Below, piece by piece: positions 34,815 to 43,823 of a DNA stretch of 64,000 nucleotides. The DNA is from Nocardioides sp. SYSU D00065 (lineage in GTDB: Bacteria; Actinomycetota; Actinomycetes; Propionibacteriales; Nocardioidaceae). Position 1 is the stretch's first letter. Every line of letters starts with the position of its first letter. The notes beneath the pieces were generated by a model that saw nothing but the letters and a program-made list of their open reading frames with translations, made no database searches and had not been told where the DNA came from. The stretch covers positions 1,364,001-1,428,000 of the forward strand of contig NZ_JAFMSX010000001.1 in NCBI RefSeq assembly GCF_017916425.1, in the 5' to 3' direction. The position numbers and the translations under genes are program-made.

Positions 34815-35485
34815 GCGAAGGCCTGCGCGGCGAGCGAGGTGAAGAACCCCAGCCCGTCGGTGCCGGGACCGTAGAGGTCCTCGACGGCGTGCTCGGGGTG
34901 CGGCATGAGCCCGACGACGTTGCCGCGCTCGTTGGAGACGCCCGCGATGGCGCGCATCGAGCCGTTGGGGTTGTCGTCGAGGTAGCGGGCCACCACGAGC
35001 CCCTCGCCCTCGAGCCGGTCGAGCGTCGCCTCGTCCGCGACGTACCCGCCCTCGCCGTTCTTCAGCACGATCGTGACCTCCTGGCCCGGGGCGTACGCCG
35101 AGGTCCAGGGGGTGTCGACGCGCTCCATCCGCAGGCGCTGGTCGACGCACACGAACCGGCGGTGGTCGTTGCGGATCAGGGCGCCGGGGAGCAGGTGGGA
35201 CTCGCACAGGATCTGGAAGCCGTTGCAGATGCCGAGCACCGGAAGCCCCCGGCCCGCGGCCTCGACGATCGCCGTCATCACCGGCGCGAAGCGAGAGATG
35301 GCGCCGCAGCGGAGGTAGTCGCCGTAGGAGAACCCGCCGGGCAGCACGACCGCGTCGACGCCCTTGAGGTCCGCGTCGCCGTGCCAGAGCGCGACGGCCT
35401 CGTGGCCGCCGATGGTGACCGCGCGGCGCGCGTCGACGTCGTCGAGCGAGCCGGGGAACGTGACGACGCCGACCTTCATGCTCAT
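34811..35485 (-). CDS. purQ: Phosphoribosylformylglycinamidine synthase glutaminase subunit PurQ
   Basis: A 224-residue class I glutaminase that feeds ammonia to PurL. The nucleophile Cys is in [10 protein letters not shown], the oxyanion region is [14 protein letters not shown], and the His/Glu pair is in [12 protein letters not shown] 35485 (MSMKVGVV) overlaps the purS stop. A second ATG six bases downstream is possible. Confidence 0.97.
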   Translation of the reverse strand: MSMKVGVVTFPGSLDDVDARRAVTIGGHEAVALWHGDADLKGVDAVVLPGGFSYGDYLRCGAISRFAPVMTAIVEAAGRGLPVLGICNGFQILCESHLLPGALIRNDHRRFVCVDQRLRMERVDTPWTSAYAPGQEVTIVLKNGEGGYVADEATLDRLEGEGLVVARYLDDNPNGSMRAIAGVSNERGNVVGLMPHPEHAVEDLYGPGTDGLGFFTSLAAQAFA

Positions 35486-35763
35486 CGACCGGCCTCCGCG
35501 GCGACCTCGGCGACGGACTGGTCCTCGACGTGGACCTCGTAGTCCTCGATGACGGGGTTGGACAGCAGCGTCTCGGCGACCCGGTCGATCTCGGCGAGCA
35601 CCTCGTCGGTGATCTCCCCCTCGATCTCCAGCTCGAACCGCTTGCCCTGGCGGACGTCGCTCACACGGTCGAACCCGAGGCGCGGCAGCGCGCCGAGCAC
35701 GGCCTTGCCCTGGGGGTCGAGGATCTCGGGCTTGGGCATGACGTCGACGACGACTCGGGCCAC
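35482..35763 (-). CDS. purS: Phosphoribosylformylglycinamidine synthase subunit PurS
   Basis: A 93-residue bridging subunit of PurLQS. GTG 35763 is preferred over GTG 35796 because CCAGGAG sits 6 bases upstream and the protein then begins [19 protein letters not shown], the usual PurS N terminus. Other motifs: [14 protein letters not shown] and [14 protein letters not shown]. Confidence 0.96.
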   Translation of the reverse strand: MARVVVDVMPKPEILDPQGKAVLGALPRLGFDRVSDVRQGKRFELEIEGEITDEVLAEIDRVAETLLSNPVIEDYEVHVEDQSVAEVAAEAGR

Positions 35764-35801
35764 GGGGTGCTCCTGGCGAGAGGTGGGGTCTGGCACGGTC
35801 G

Positions 35802-35807
35802 ATTCTA
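35802..35807 (-). promoter_or_regulatory. -10 box of purSQ operon
   Basis: TAGAAT on the minus strand gives a leader of about 30 bases to the Shine-Dalgarno-led GTG 35763, or a leaderless start at the in-frame GTG 35796 five bases away. Confidence 0.5.
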
Positions 35808-35912
35808 GAGAGCCGGGCCGCCACGACCTACTTCGGGCATGGACTGCGGACGCCCCGGGTACGGCGCCGGCGACGGACGAGGGCGGCGACGGGCGAGGAG
35901 ACGGCGGGCGGC

Positions 35913-36740
35913 ATGGCGCGGATCGGCATCTCGGGCTGGCGGTACGCCGGGTGGCGCGGGCAGTTCTACCCGCCCGGGCTGCCGCAGCGGCGCGAGCTCG
36001 AGTACGCCGCCGAGCGGATGAGCACCGTCGAGGTCAACGGCTCCTTCTACTCCCTGCAGCGGCCGTCGAGCTGGCACTCGTGGGCCGAGCAGGTGCCGGC
36101 CGACTTCGTGTTCTCGGTCAAGGGGCCTCGGTTCGTCACCCACATGAAGAAGCTCGTCGACGTGGAGACGCCGCTGGGCACGTTCTTCGCCTCCGGCGTC
36201 CTGTCGCTCGGGCCCCGCCTCGGCCCCCTGCTGTGGCAGCTGCCCCCCAACCTCGGCTTCCACCCCGACCGTCTCGCGGCGTTCTTCGACCTGCTGCCGC
36301 GCACCACGGGCGAGGCGTCGGCGTACGCCGCGGCGCACCACGACGCGACCAAGCTCAAGGAGCCCGCCGACACCGCGACGCCCCTCGACCGGCCGCTGCG
36401 CCACGTGCTGGAGGTGCGGCACCTGTCGTTCCGCACGCCGGAGTTCTGCGAGCTGCTGCGCGCCCACGACATCGGCATGGTGGTCGCCGACTCCGCGGGG
36501 ACGTGGCCGATGTTCGACGAGATCACCAGCGACGTGGCGTACGTCCGCCTGCACGGCGACACCGAGCTCTACGCCAGCGGCTACTCCGAGGCGGCGCTGG
36601 ACCACTGGGCGGCGAAGGTGCGCGCCTGGGAGTCGGCCGGCCTCGACGTGTACGTGTACTTCGACAACGACGCCAAGGTGCACGCGCCCTTCGACGCGAT
36701 CTCGCTCATGGAGCGGCTCGGGAGCTCGGCGGCGGGGTGA
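35913..36740 (+). CDS. DUF72 family protein
   Basis: A 275-residue TIM-barrel-like protein. N-terminal IGISGWRYAGWRGQFYPPGLPQ and the TVEVNGSFYSLQ segment are DUF72 signatures, as are FVFSVKGPRFVTH, LLWQLPPNLGF and YVYFDNDAKVHAPFDA at the end. The family has conserved acidic and His residues but no settled activity. It stands alone, divergent from purS. Confidence 0.93.
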   Translation: MARIGISGWRYAGWRGQFYPPGLPQRRELEYAAERMSTVEVNGSFYSLQRPSSWHSWAEQVPADFVFSVKGPRFVTHMKKLVDVETPLGTFFASGVLSLGPRLGPLLWQLPPNLGFHPDRLAAFFDLLPRTTGEASAYAAAHHDATKLKEPADTATPLDRPLRHVLEVRHLSFRTPEFCELLRAHDIGMVVADSAGTWPMFDEITSDVAYVRLHGDTELYASGYSEAALDHWAAKVRAWESAGLDVYVYFDNDAKVHAPFDAISLMERLGSSAAG

Positions 36741-36747
36741 CGGCTGG

Positions 36748-36845
36748 CTGGCGGAGCCGGCCGGGGCGGGGCCGGGCCGGTCGGGCCTGGGGCCGGGCGG
36801 GGCCGGGGGCGGGCCGGGGGGTCGAGCCGGGGCCGGCTCGCAGGC
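36748..36845. repeat. G-rich low-complexity tract after DUF72 gene
   Basis: Repeated GGCCGGGG/GGGCCGG motifs, comparable to the tract next to the hairpins at 27.2 kb. Nothing gene-like seen. Confidence 0.7.
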
Positions 36846-36849
36846 AGGG

Positions 36850-36925
36850 GTTACCCGCCCAAACTTGCGGTTACCGGCCGAAACTTCGGGGGTGAGGCTC
36901 GAGGATCCCCGGCTAGCCGGGGATC
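36850..36925. repeat. Dispersed palindromic element C, copy 2
   Basis: Two imperfect 20-base direct repeats (TTACCCGCCCAAACTTGCGG and TTACCGGCCGAAACTTCGGG) are followed by GGTGAGGCTCGA and a 22-bp perfect palindrome at 36904-36925 centred on CGGCTAGCCG. The first part matches the inverted module at 22.08-22.12 kb. It lies between converging genes. Confidence 0.88.
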
Positions 36926-36985
36926 GCTGCAAGGGGGATCGCCGCAAGCGAGGATCGCTGCAAGCGGAGGCAACCGCAGGGACGG

Positions 36986-37171
36986 CTACTCGCGGCGACG
37001 GGCCGCGACGACGACCAGGGCGACGCCGAGGCCGGCGACGAGCGGGCCGAGGATCGCCCAGACAGCCTGGTCGGTCATCGGGCTCCCCTCGAGGTAGCCC
37101 AGGCCCTGGGCGGTCCAGACCGCGCCGGCCAGCACCATCACCACGCCGAGGGCGACGAGGAGCGCGCGCAT
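36986..37171 (-). CDS. Small two-helix membrane protein
   Basis: 61 residues: MRALLVALGVVMVLAGAVW (helix 1), a short loop with GYLEGSPMTDQAVW, and helix 2 (ILGPLVAGLGVALVVVAA) ending in RRRE. The start overlaps the acyl-CoA ligase stop (ATGA). It is not recognised as a named family. It may be an accessory of the ligase, but nothing shows how. Confidence 0.8.
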   Translation of the reverse strand: MRALLVALGVVMVLAGAVWTAQGLGYLEGSPMTDQAVWAILGPLVAGLGVALVVVAARRRE

Positions 37172-38736
37172 CAGTCGAGCTCGCGCTTCAGGATCTTGCC
37201 GGTCGCGGTCATCGGGAGCGCGTCGACGAACTCCACGATGCGCGGGTACTTGTAGGCCGCCATCTGCTCCTTTGCCCACTCGACCAGCTCGTCCTCGGTG
37301 ACGGTGGCGCCGTCCGTGCGGATGACGACGGCCTTGATCTCCTCGCCGTGCCGGTCGTGGGGTACGCCGATGACGGCGGCGAGGGACACGTCCGGGTGCG
37401 TCAGCAGCACCTCCTCGACCTCGCGCGGATAGACGTTGTAGCCGCCGCGGATGATCATGTCCTTGGACCGGTCGACGATGTAGTACCAGCCGTCGGCGTC
37501 CTTGCGCGCGAGGTCGCCGGAGCGGAACCAGCCGTCGACGATGGCCTCGGCGGTGGCCTCCGGCCGGCCGTGGTAGCCCTTCATCACGTTGGGTCCCTTG
37601 ATGGCGATCTCGCCGACGACGTCCTCACCGTCCGGAAGGTCCTCGCGGACGCCGGGCTGCGGGCTGATCAGCTTCATCTCCACGCCGGGGATGGGTACGC
37701 CGATGGAGCCGACCCGCACCGGCTCGCCGTAGACGGAGAAGCTGGCGACGGGCGAGGTCTCGGACAGCCCGTAGCCCTCCAGGATCGTCACGCCGAAGCG
37801 GCGCTCGAACTCCTTGTGCACCTCGACCGGCAGCGCCGAGCCGCCGGCGACGGCGACGCGCACCTGGGCGGCGACCTGCTGGACGTCGACGCCAGAGTCG
37901 TCGAGCGCGCCGAGCAGTCCCCAGTACATGGTGGGCACGCCGGCGAAGAAGGTGACGCGCTCGCGGGCCATCAGAGCCAGCGCGGACGCGGCGTCGAAGC
38001 GGGGCAGCAGCACGATGGTGCCGCCGAACGCGAAGCCGGCGTTCATGATGACCGTCTGGCCGAACGAGTGGAACAGCGGCAGCACGCACAGGAGCGTGTC
38101 CGGCCGACCGGGGTCGGCGTCGAACAGCTGGTCGCTGACCAGCGCGTTGGAGATCATGTTGCTGTGCATCAGCTCGGCGCCCTTGGGCTGGCCGGTGGTG
38201 CCGGAGGTGTAGAGGATGACCGCGGTGTCGTCGGGGCGCACCTCGCGGGTCTCGAAGACCCGGGACTGGCCCGCCAGGGCCCGGCCCAGCGTCTCGGTGC
38301 CCTCGATCGGCGACTCCGCGGCCGGGTCGACGGTGATCACGAGGAAGTGCTCGCAGCCGTCGGTCTCCTCGAACCCGGCGTGCCCCTCGGCGCCGATGGG
38401 CAGGTCGGGGGTGCCCTGGAAGCAGACGTACGCCTTCGCGCCGGAGTCCGCGAGGTGGTAGGCGACCTCGCGTCCCTTGAGCAGCACGTTGAGCGGGACG
38501 ACGGTCGCACCCGCCTTGAGGATGCCGTAGTAGACGATCGGGAACCACGGCAGGTTGGGGCAGCTGAGCGCGACCTTGTCGCCGGGCTCGATGCCGCGCG
38601 AGACCAGCAGGTTGGCCACCTGGTTGGCGGCGGCGTCGACCTGCCCGTACGTCAGGCGCGTGTCCCCCAGCACCAGCGCCGTACGGTCCGGGTGGGACGC
38701 GGCGGATCCTTCGAGCAGGGACGCGAGGTTGGGCAT
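37171..38736 (-). CDS. Long-chain fatty-acid-CoA ligase (AMP-forming)
   Basis: A 521-residue adenylate-forming enzyme that activates fatty or aromatic acids to CoA thioesters. A3 motif TSGTTGQPKGAELMHSN, A5 GYGLSETSPVAS, A7 GWFRSGDLARKDADGWYYIVDR, A8 IIRGGYNVYPREVEE and the catalytic Lys in ATGKILKRE at the C terminus. ATG 38736 (MPNLASLLEG) is used, with GGAG upstream. The chain length is not predictable. Confidence 0.95.
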   Translation of the reverse strand: MPNLASLLEGSAASHPDRTALVLGDTRLTYGQVDAAANQVANLLVSRGIEPGDKVALSCPNLPWFPIVYYGILKAGATVVPLNVLLKGREVAYHLADSGAKAYVCFQGTPDLPIGAEGHAGFEETDGCEHFLVITVDPAAESPIEGTETLGRALAGQSRVFETREVRPDDTAVILYTSGTTGQPKGAELMHSNMISNALVSDQLFDADPGRPDTLLCVLPLFHSFGQTVIMNAGFAFGGTIVLLPRFDAASALALMARERVTFFAGVPTMYWGLLGALDDSGVDVQQVAAQVRVAVAGGSALPVEVHKEFERRFGVTILEGYGLSETSPVASFSVYGEPVRVGSIGVPIPGVEMKLISPQPGVREDLPDGEDVVGEIAIKGPNVMKGYHGRPEATAEAIVDGWFRSGDLARKDADGWYYIVDRSKDMIIRGGYNVYPREVEEVLLTHPDVSLAAVIGVPHDRHGEEIKAVVIRTDGATVTEDELVEWAKEQMAAYKYPRIVEFVDALPMTATGKILKRELD

Positions 38737-38779
38737 CGTGGGCGCTCCGGGGGTGAGGGACGGTCGGCCTGGAGCAGTC

Positions 38780-38785
38780 AACCTA
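38780..38785 (-). promoter_or_regulatory. -10 box of acyl-CoA ligase gene, sharing upstream stop codon
   Basis: TAGGTT on the minus strand, whose TAG is the stop of the SRPBCC gene (38783-38785). It would give a leader of about 37 bases. Confidence 0.4.
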
Positions 38786-39220
38786 GCCGGGCGAGGTGCG
38801 CTGCGACAGGATCCGCCCGGCCCTGCGCAGGTCCGCGCCGATCGCGCGCGAGGCGAGCAGCCCGGCGGCGGTCGCCGGGAGCGACCAGGCGCCCCGGCCG
38901 GTGACCTCGCCCTCGGCGCGGACCCGGCAGCCGGCCGGCAGCTCGGTGAAGTGCAGCGTCAAGGTGGCGCTCACCCCGCGCCAGCGGCCCCGCTCGCCCC
39001 ACAGCCGGAACGGCGCGAGATCGGTGGTCTCGAGGTGGGGACGGACGCCGACCGAGGTCGTCTCGCGCCACGTCTGGCCCAGGTGCGGCTCCTCGTCGGC
39101 CGGGACCTCGACCGAGCGCAGCGACGACTGCCACTCGGGGCGGTGGCGCGGGTCGCACAGGTAGCGGAACGCGACCTCGGCGGAGACGGGAAGCTCCACC
39201 GTGGCCGCGATCCGGGGCAC
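38783..39220 (-). CDS. SRPBCC family protein
   Basis: 145 residues with the START/Bet-v1-like pattern: ATVELPVSAEVAFRYLCDPRHRPEWQ, then LHFTELPAGCRVRAEGEV and a C-terminal amphipathic helix. The family binds hydrophobic ligands. It begins one base after the purC stop, so it shares the purC transcript. Its role there is unknown. Confidence 0.85.
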   Translation of the reverse strand: MPRIAATVELPVSAEVAFRYLCDPRHRPEWQSSLRSVEVPADEEPHLGQTWRETTSVGVRPHLETTDLAPFRLWGERGRWRGVSATLTLHFTELPAGCRVRAEGEVTGRGAWSLPATAAGLLASRAIGADLRRAGRILSQRTSPG

Positions 39221-39221
39221 C

Positions 39222-40115
39222 TCAGAACCTCTCGCCCGTGAGCAGCTCGTAAGCCTCGACGTACCTCGCCCGGGTGCGCTCGACCACCGCCGGGGGCAGC
39301 GGCGGCGGCGCCTCGCCCGAGGCGCGGTCCCACCCGGACTCGCGGGTCAGCCAGTCGCGCACGACCTGCTTGTCGTACGACGCCTGGGCCCGGCCCGGCT
39401 CCCAGTCGTCCGCGGGCCAGAAGCGGCTCGAGTCGGGGGTGAGCACCTCGTCGCCGAGGATCGTCGTGCCGTCGGCCCGCCGGCCGAACTCCAGCTTGGT
39501 GTCGGCCAGGATGATGCCGCGCTCGCGGGCGAGGTCGTGGGCGGTGTCGTAGACCCGCATGGTGAGGGCGCGCAGCTCGGCGGCCGCGTCGGCGCCGACC
39601 GCGGCGACGACCGCCTCGTAGTCGACGTTCTCGTCGTGGTCGCCCAGGTCGGCCTTGGTGGCGGGGGTGAAGACCGGCTCCGGCAGGCGGCTGCCGTCCT
39701 GGAGACCGGCCGGCAGCGCGATGCCGCACACCTCGCCGGTGCGCTCGTAGTCGAGCAGGCCCGACCCGGTGAGGTAGCCGCGGGCCACGCACTCGACGGG
39801 GAACATCTCCAGCCGCTCGACGACGACGGCTCGACCGGCCACCGAGGCCGGCACGTCGGTCGACACCACGTGGTTGCCGACGATCCCGGCCAGCTGCTCG
39901 AACCACCACAGCGACATCCGGGTCAGGACCTCGCCCTTGTCGGGGATCGTGGAGTCGAGCACGAAGTCGTAGGCGGAGATGCGGTCGCTGGCGACCATCA
40001 GCAGCCGGCCCTCGTGCTCCCCGGAGTCGATGCGGTAGAGGTCGCGCACCTTCCCCGAGTGCAGGTGCGTCGTGCCCTCGATCTCGGGGGCGTCGGGGAT
40101 GTCGATCTCGGCCAC
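39222..40115 (-). CDS. purC: Phosphoribosylaminoimidazole-succinocarboxamide synthase
   Basis: A 297-residue SAICAR synthetase that joins CAIR and aspartate using [15 protein letters not shown] near the N terminus is the ATP-binding start. Further motifs are [13 protein letters not shown] (as [13 protein letters not shown]), [24 protein letters not shown] and [17 protein letters not shown] 40115 is preceded by a TAGGCT box 6 bases upstream. Confidence 0.98.
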   Translation of the reverse strand: MAEIDIPDAPEIEGTTHLHSGKVRDLYRIDSGEHEGRLLMVASDRISAYDFVLDSTIPDKGEVLTRMSLWWFEQLAGIVGNHVVSTDVPASVAGRAVVVERLEMFPVECVARGYLTGSGLLDYERTGEVCGIALPAGLQDGSRLPEPVFTPATKADLGDHDENVDYEAVVAAVGADAAAELRALTMRVYDTAHDLARERGIILADTKLEFGRRADGTTILGDEVLTPDSSRFWPADDWEPGRAQASYDKQVVRDWLTRESGWDRASGEAPPPLPPAVVERTRARYVEAYELLTGERF

Positions 40116-40121
40116 GCGAGG

Positions 40122-40127
40122 AGCCTA
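40122..40127 (-). promoter_or_regulatory. -10 box of purC, sharing upstream stop codon
   Basis: TAGGCT on the minus strand, 6 bases before the GTG of purC. TAG (40125-40127) is the stop of the upstream ABM-domain gene. Confidence 0.6.
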
Positions 40128-40700
40128 TCGAGCAGCGCCGGCCGAGCGCCGCCCGGCGAGCCACCAGTTCATCCGGCGCGTGAGCCACGGCAGCACGACG
40201 TACGTCATGAGCGGTGTCATCACCATGATCGTCACCAGCACGCGCAGCACGAGCGGCCAGTCGGTGAGCGGGGTGTGGCCCACGACGTAGTTGACCGCCA
40301 GGCTCAGCGGGTAGAAGCCCATGAAGATCACGATCATCTGCTTCCACCGCGGCGGCGCCACCGGAGCCGCGCTCAGCGCCTCCACCGACGCGGGCTCGTC
40401 GAACCAGCCCTCGATGCCCGTACGCCGCTCGCGACGCTTCTCCTCGACGCTGCCTTGCGCGGCCTCGAGCCACCAGGCGCGCTGCGGGGACGCCTCCCAC
40501 GCCGCGAGGGACTCGGCGTCGGCGAAGCGGTAGAGCATGTGCCACTCCGCGGAGTCCTCGCTCGGGCGCACCCAGCCCGAGCCGAGGAACCCGTCGAACC
40601 TCTCGGCCAGCGACGTGCCCGCCTGCACCCAGGCGAGCATCTCGCTGGAGCGGGAGGGGTCGACGTGACGGGTCACGGACACGGTGACGGGCGCGGTCAT
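40125..40700 (-). CDS. ABM-domain (antibiotic biosynthesis monooxygenase-like) membrane protein
   Basis: 191 residues from ATG 40700. Residues 1-90 form an ABM ferredoxin-like fold (VTVSVTRHVDPSRSSEMLAWV, GFLGSGWVRP, WHMLYRFADAESLAAWE). After a linker come two helices (QMIVIFMGFYPLSLAVNYVV and LVLRVLVTIMVMTPLMTYVV), and the C terminus is basic. This ABM-plus-two-helix layout is a known actinobacterial family of unknown function. An in-frame GTG six bases upstream is an alternative start. Confidence 0.85.
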   Translation of the reverse strand: MTAPVTVSVTRHVDPSRSSEMLAWVQAGTSLAERFDGFLGSGWVRPSEDSAEWHMLYRFADAESLAAWEASPQRAWWLEAAQGSVEEKRRERRTGIEGWFDEPASVEALSAAPVAPPRWKQMIVIFMGFYPLSLAVNYVVGHTPLTDWPLVLRVLVTIMVMTPLMTYVVLPWLTRRMNWWLAGRRSAGAAR

Positions 40701-40816
40701 GCGCACAGTCTCGGGCGCACGCCGGTGCGGGGTGAAGCCGGCGCGGACGAGATCCCGGCCACGTTGGCGCGGGACCGCCCGCCGGCGCCGTGGACGCCGG
40801 TGGCAGGCTGGCGAAG

Positions 40817-42271
40817 GTGACCCAGCGCGAGCAGGCGGACGCCGCAGCCCCCGACGAGCCGGCGTACGAGCCGGACCCGCGACGCTGGCGGGTGCTCGCC
40901 GTCTCGCTGGTCGTGGGCTTCATGTCGCTGCTCGACGTCACCATCGTCAACGTCGCGGTCCCCTCGATCCGCTCGAGCCTCGACACGTCGGCGGCGACGA
41001 TCCAGTGGGTGGTGTCGGGGTACGCCCTCGCGTTCGGCATGACCCTGGTCGCGGGCGGCCGGCTCGGCGACGCCCACGGTCGGCGCCGGATGATGACCAT
41101 CGGGCTGCTCGGCTTCATCGTGTCGAGCGCCGCCGTCGGCCTCGCGCCCAACGCGGCCGCGATCGTCGTCGCGCGGCTGGTCCAGGGCGCCAGCGCCGGG
41201 CTGCTGACGCCGCAGAACTCCGGGCTCATCCAGCAGCTCTTCCGCGGCGAGGAGCGCGGCCGGGCGTTCGGCATGTTCGGCTTCACCGTGGCGGTCGCCT
41301 CGGCCACCGGCCCGCTCATCGGCGGGGCGCTGATCGGCCTGCTCGGCGAGGAGAACGGCTGGCGCTCGCTGTTCCTCGTCAACGTGCCGATCGGCCTCGT
41401 GGCGCTGGTGCTGATCCATCGGATGGTGCCGGACAACGACGCGGGAGCCGCCGGGCAGGGGGACGCGGAGAAGGACCCCCGCGTCGACCTGGTCGGGGCG
41501 GCGCTGCTCGGCCTCGCCGTCCTGGCGGTGCTCCTGCCGCTCATCAGCCTCGAGGGCGGCGTCGGCCTGCCGCTGGTGCTGCTGGTGGCGTTCCCACCGC
41601 TGGCCTGGGCGTTCGCCCGGTGGGAGGCGCGGACCGTACGTCTCGGCCGGCCGCCGCTGCTCGACGTGTCGCTGCTGCGCGGCCTGCCGGGGTACGCCAA
41701 CGGCCTGCTCGTCGGCACCCTCTACTTCACCGGGTTCACCGGGATCTTCCTGGTGCTGTCGGTGCACCTGCAGGACGGCGAGGGGTTCTCGCCGCTCCAC
41801 GCGGCCCTGCTGATGACCCCGTTCGCCGTCGGCGCCGCGACCACCTCCCCCGTGGCGGGGAGGCTGGTGGGCAGGATCGGGCGGCGGGTCACCCTCCTCG
41901 CGCTGTCGGTGATGATGACCGGCACCGCGCTCGCGGCCTGGCTGGTGACCCAGCCCACCGACCGGCTGTGGTGGACCCTCGCCCCGGCGATGTTCCTCGC
42001 GGGCATCGGCGGCGGGGGCGTGATCTCCCCCAACTTCACGCTCACGCTCGCCGAGGTCCCGCCGCGCATGGGCGGAGCGGCCGGCGGAGCCCTGCAGACC
42101 GGGCAGCGGATCGGCTCCGCGCTCGGCGCGGCCCTGCTGATGACGGTCTACCAGGCGGTCGACGCGGTGGCGTCAGCACCGGTCGCGGCGCGCTCGGCCC
42201 TGCTCGCGGCACTCCTCGTGCTGTCGGTCGCCCTCGCCGCCGCCGTCCGCTCGTGGCGGCTCGGCGACTGA
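40817..42271 (+). CDS. MFS drug-efflux transporter (DHA2, 14-helix type)
   Basis: About 484 residues and 14 helices. DHA2 motifs: FMSLLDVTIVNVAVPSI (motif D1), GRLGDAHGRRRMM (motif A), and ATGPLIGGALIG (motif C). It should export a cationic or hydrophobic compound with proton uptake. GTG 40817 is preferred over GTG 40790 because CAGGCT, close to the local -10 pattern, lies 7 bases upstream. It is divergent from the ABM gene. Confidence 0.93.
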   Translation: MTQREQADAAAPDEPAYEPDPRRWRVLAVSLVVGFMSLLDVTIVNVAVPSIRSSLDTSAATIQWVVSGYALAFGMTLVAGGRLGDAHGRRRMMTIGLLGFIVSSAAVGLAPNAAAIVVARLVQGASAGLLTPQNSGLIQQLFRGEERGRAFGMFGFTVAVASATGPLIGGALIGLLGEENGWRSLFLVNVPIGLVALVLIHRMVPDNDAGAAGQGDAEKDPRVDLVGAALLGLAVLAVLLPLISLEGGVGLPLVLLVAFPPLAWAFARWEARTVRLGRPPLLDVSLLRGLPGYANGLLVGTLYFTGFTGIFLVLSVHLQDGEGFSPLHAALLMTPFAVGAATTSPVAGRLVGRIGRRVTLLALSVMMTGTALAAWLVTQPTDRLWWTLAPAMFLAGIGGGGVISPNFTLTLAEVPPRMGGAAGGALQTGQRIGSALGAALLMTVYQAVDAVASAPVAARSALLAALLVLSVALAAAVRSWRLGD

Positions 42272-42289
42272 CGGCTCCTCGGTCTCGAG

Positions 42290-42372
42290 GAATCCCCGGC
42301 TGCCCGGGGATCCCCGAGCTTGTCGGCCCTTGCACGGCCTGACCACCTACGGGAAGGCCTGACAACCTCGGG
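42290..42372. repeat. Palindrome like element C, plus 20-bp direct repeat
   Basis: ATCCCCGG (42292-42299) faces CCGGGGAT (42304-42311), a relative of the palindrome at 36.9 kb. Downstream, GGCCTGACCACCTACGGG (42336) is repeated as GGCCTGACAACCTCGGG (42356). It lies between converging genes and may terminate both. Confidence 0.8.
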
Positions 42373-42395
42373 CTGCGACGCCGGAGAGCGACGAC

Positions 42396-43823
42396 TCAGA
42401 GGATCGCGCCGGGGACGTACGCCGCCGCGGCCGGGTGGCGCGCGGCCAGCGCCTCGACGCGCGCGACCACGGCCCGGGTCTGGGCCACCGCGGCCCCGGT
42501 GAACTCGATCGGGTCGGCGACGAGGGCGTCGATCTGGTCGCGGCTGAGCCCGAGCCGCTCGTCGGCGGCGAGCTTGGCGAACACGTCGTTGTCGGCCTGG
42601 CCGCCGCGCATCGCCAGCGCGGTGCCGACCGCCGCCTCCTTGATCGCCTCGTGGGCGGCCTCGCGACCCACGCCGTTGCGCACCGCCGCCATCAGGACCT
42701 TGGTGGTGGTGAGGAAGGGCAGGTAGCGGTCCAGCTCGCGCTGGACGACCGCCGGGAACACGCCGAACTCGTCGAGGACGGTGAGGAAGGTCTGGAAGAG
42801 CCCGTCGGTGGCGAAGAACGCGTCGGGCAGCGCGACGCGGCGCACGACCGAGTCCGAGACGTCGCCCTCGTTCCACTGGTCGCCGGCGAGCTCGCCGACC
42901 ATCGAGACGTGGCCGCGCACGATCACCGCCAGGCCGTTGACCCGCTCGCAGGAGCGGCTGTTCATCTTGTGCGGCATCGCGGACGAGCCGACCTGGCCCT
43001 CCTTGAAGCCCTCGGTCACCAGCTCGTTGCCGGCCATCAGCCGCACGGTGGTCGCCAGGTTGGACGGCCCGGCCACCAGCTGCGCCAGGGCCGTGACGAC
43101 CTCGTAGTCGAGGGAGCGCGGGTAGACCTGACCGACGCTGGTCAGCACGTGCTCGAAGCCGAGGTGGGCGGCCACGCGGCGCTCCAGCTCGTCGAGGCGC
43201 GAGGCGTCGCCGTCGAGCAGGTCGAGCATGTCCTGGGCGGTGCCCATCGGACCCTTGACCCCGCGCAGGGGGTAGCGCGCGAGGAGCTCCTCGATGCGCT
43301 GGACGGCGACGAGCATCTCGTCGGCGACCGTCGCGAAGCGCTTGCCGAGGGTCGTCGCCTGGGCGGCGACGTTGTGCGAGCGGCCCGCCATCACCGTCAC
43401 CTCGTGCTCGGCGGCGAGCCGGGCCAGCCGCACCAGGGCGGCGACCGCGCGGTCGCGCACGACCTCGAGCGAGCGGCGTACCTGCAGCTGCTCGACGTTC
43501 TCGGTCAGGTCGCGCGAGGTCATCCCCTTGTGGATGTGCTCGTGACCGGCGAGCGCGGAGAACTCCTCGATGCGCGCCTTGACGTCGTGGCGGGTGACCC
43601 GCTCGCGGGCGGCGATCGAGTCGAGGTCGACGTCGTCGACGACCGACTCGTAGGCCTCGACGACGCCGTCGGGCACGTCGATGCCGAGGTCGCGCTGCGC
43701 CTCGAGCACCGCCAGCCAGAGCCGGCGCTCGAGGACGATCTTGTGCTCGGGCGACCAGATCGCGGCGAGGTCGGCGCCGGCGTAGCGGGTGGCAAGCACG
43801 TTGGGGACTGCGGGAACGCTCAC
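42396..43823 (-). CDS. purB: Adenylosuccinate lyase
   Basis: A 475-residue lyase acting twice in purine synthesis (SAICAR to AICAR and adenylosuccinate to AMP). GTG 43823 follows GGGAGGATCGCC. The signature loop is GSSAMPHKMNS (about residue 285). TSRDLTENVEQLQVRRSL, GRSHNVAAQATTLGKRFA and TSVGQVYPRSLDYEV are family blocks. The start overlaps the DUF402 stop (GTGA). Confidence 0.97.
   Translation of the reverse strand: MSVPAVPNVLATRYAGADLAAIWSPEHKIVLERRLWLAVLEAQRDLGIDVPDGVVEAYESVVDDVDLDSIAARERVTRHDVKARIEEFSALAGHEHIHKGMTSRDLTENVEQLQVRRSLEVVRDRAVAALVRLARLAAEHEVTVMAGRSHNVAAQATTLGKRFATVADEMLVAVQRIEELLARYPLRGVKGPMGTAQDMLDLLDGDASRLDELERRVAAHLGFEHVLTSVGQVYPRSLDYEVVTALAQLVAGPSNLATTVRLMAGNELVTEGFKEGQVGSSAMPHKMNSRSCERVNGLAVIVRGHVSMVGELAGDQWNEGDVSDSVVRRVALPDAFFATDGLFQTFLTVLDEFGVFPAVVQRELDRYLPFLTTTKVLMAAVRNGVGREAAHEAIKEAAVGTALAMRGGQADNDVFAKLAADERLGLSRDQIDALVADPIEFTGAAVAQTRAVVARVEALAARHPAAAAYVPGAIL

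Noticed and set aside
35763..35796. Longer purS start at GTG 35796
   Set aside because: It would add 11 residues not usual for PurS. GTG 35763 has AGGAG at the right distance, although the TAGAAT box keeps the longer form possible.
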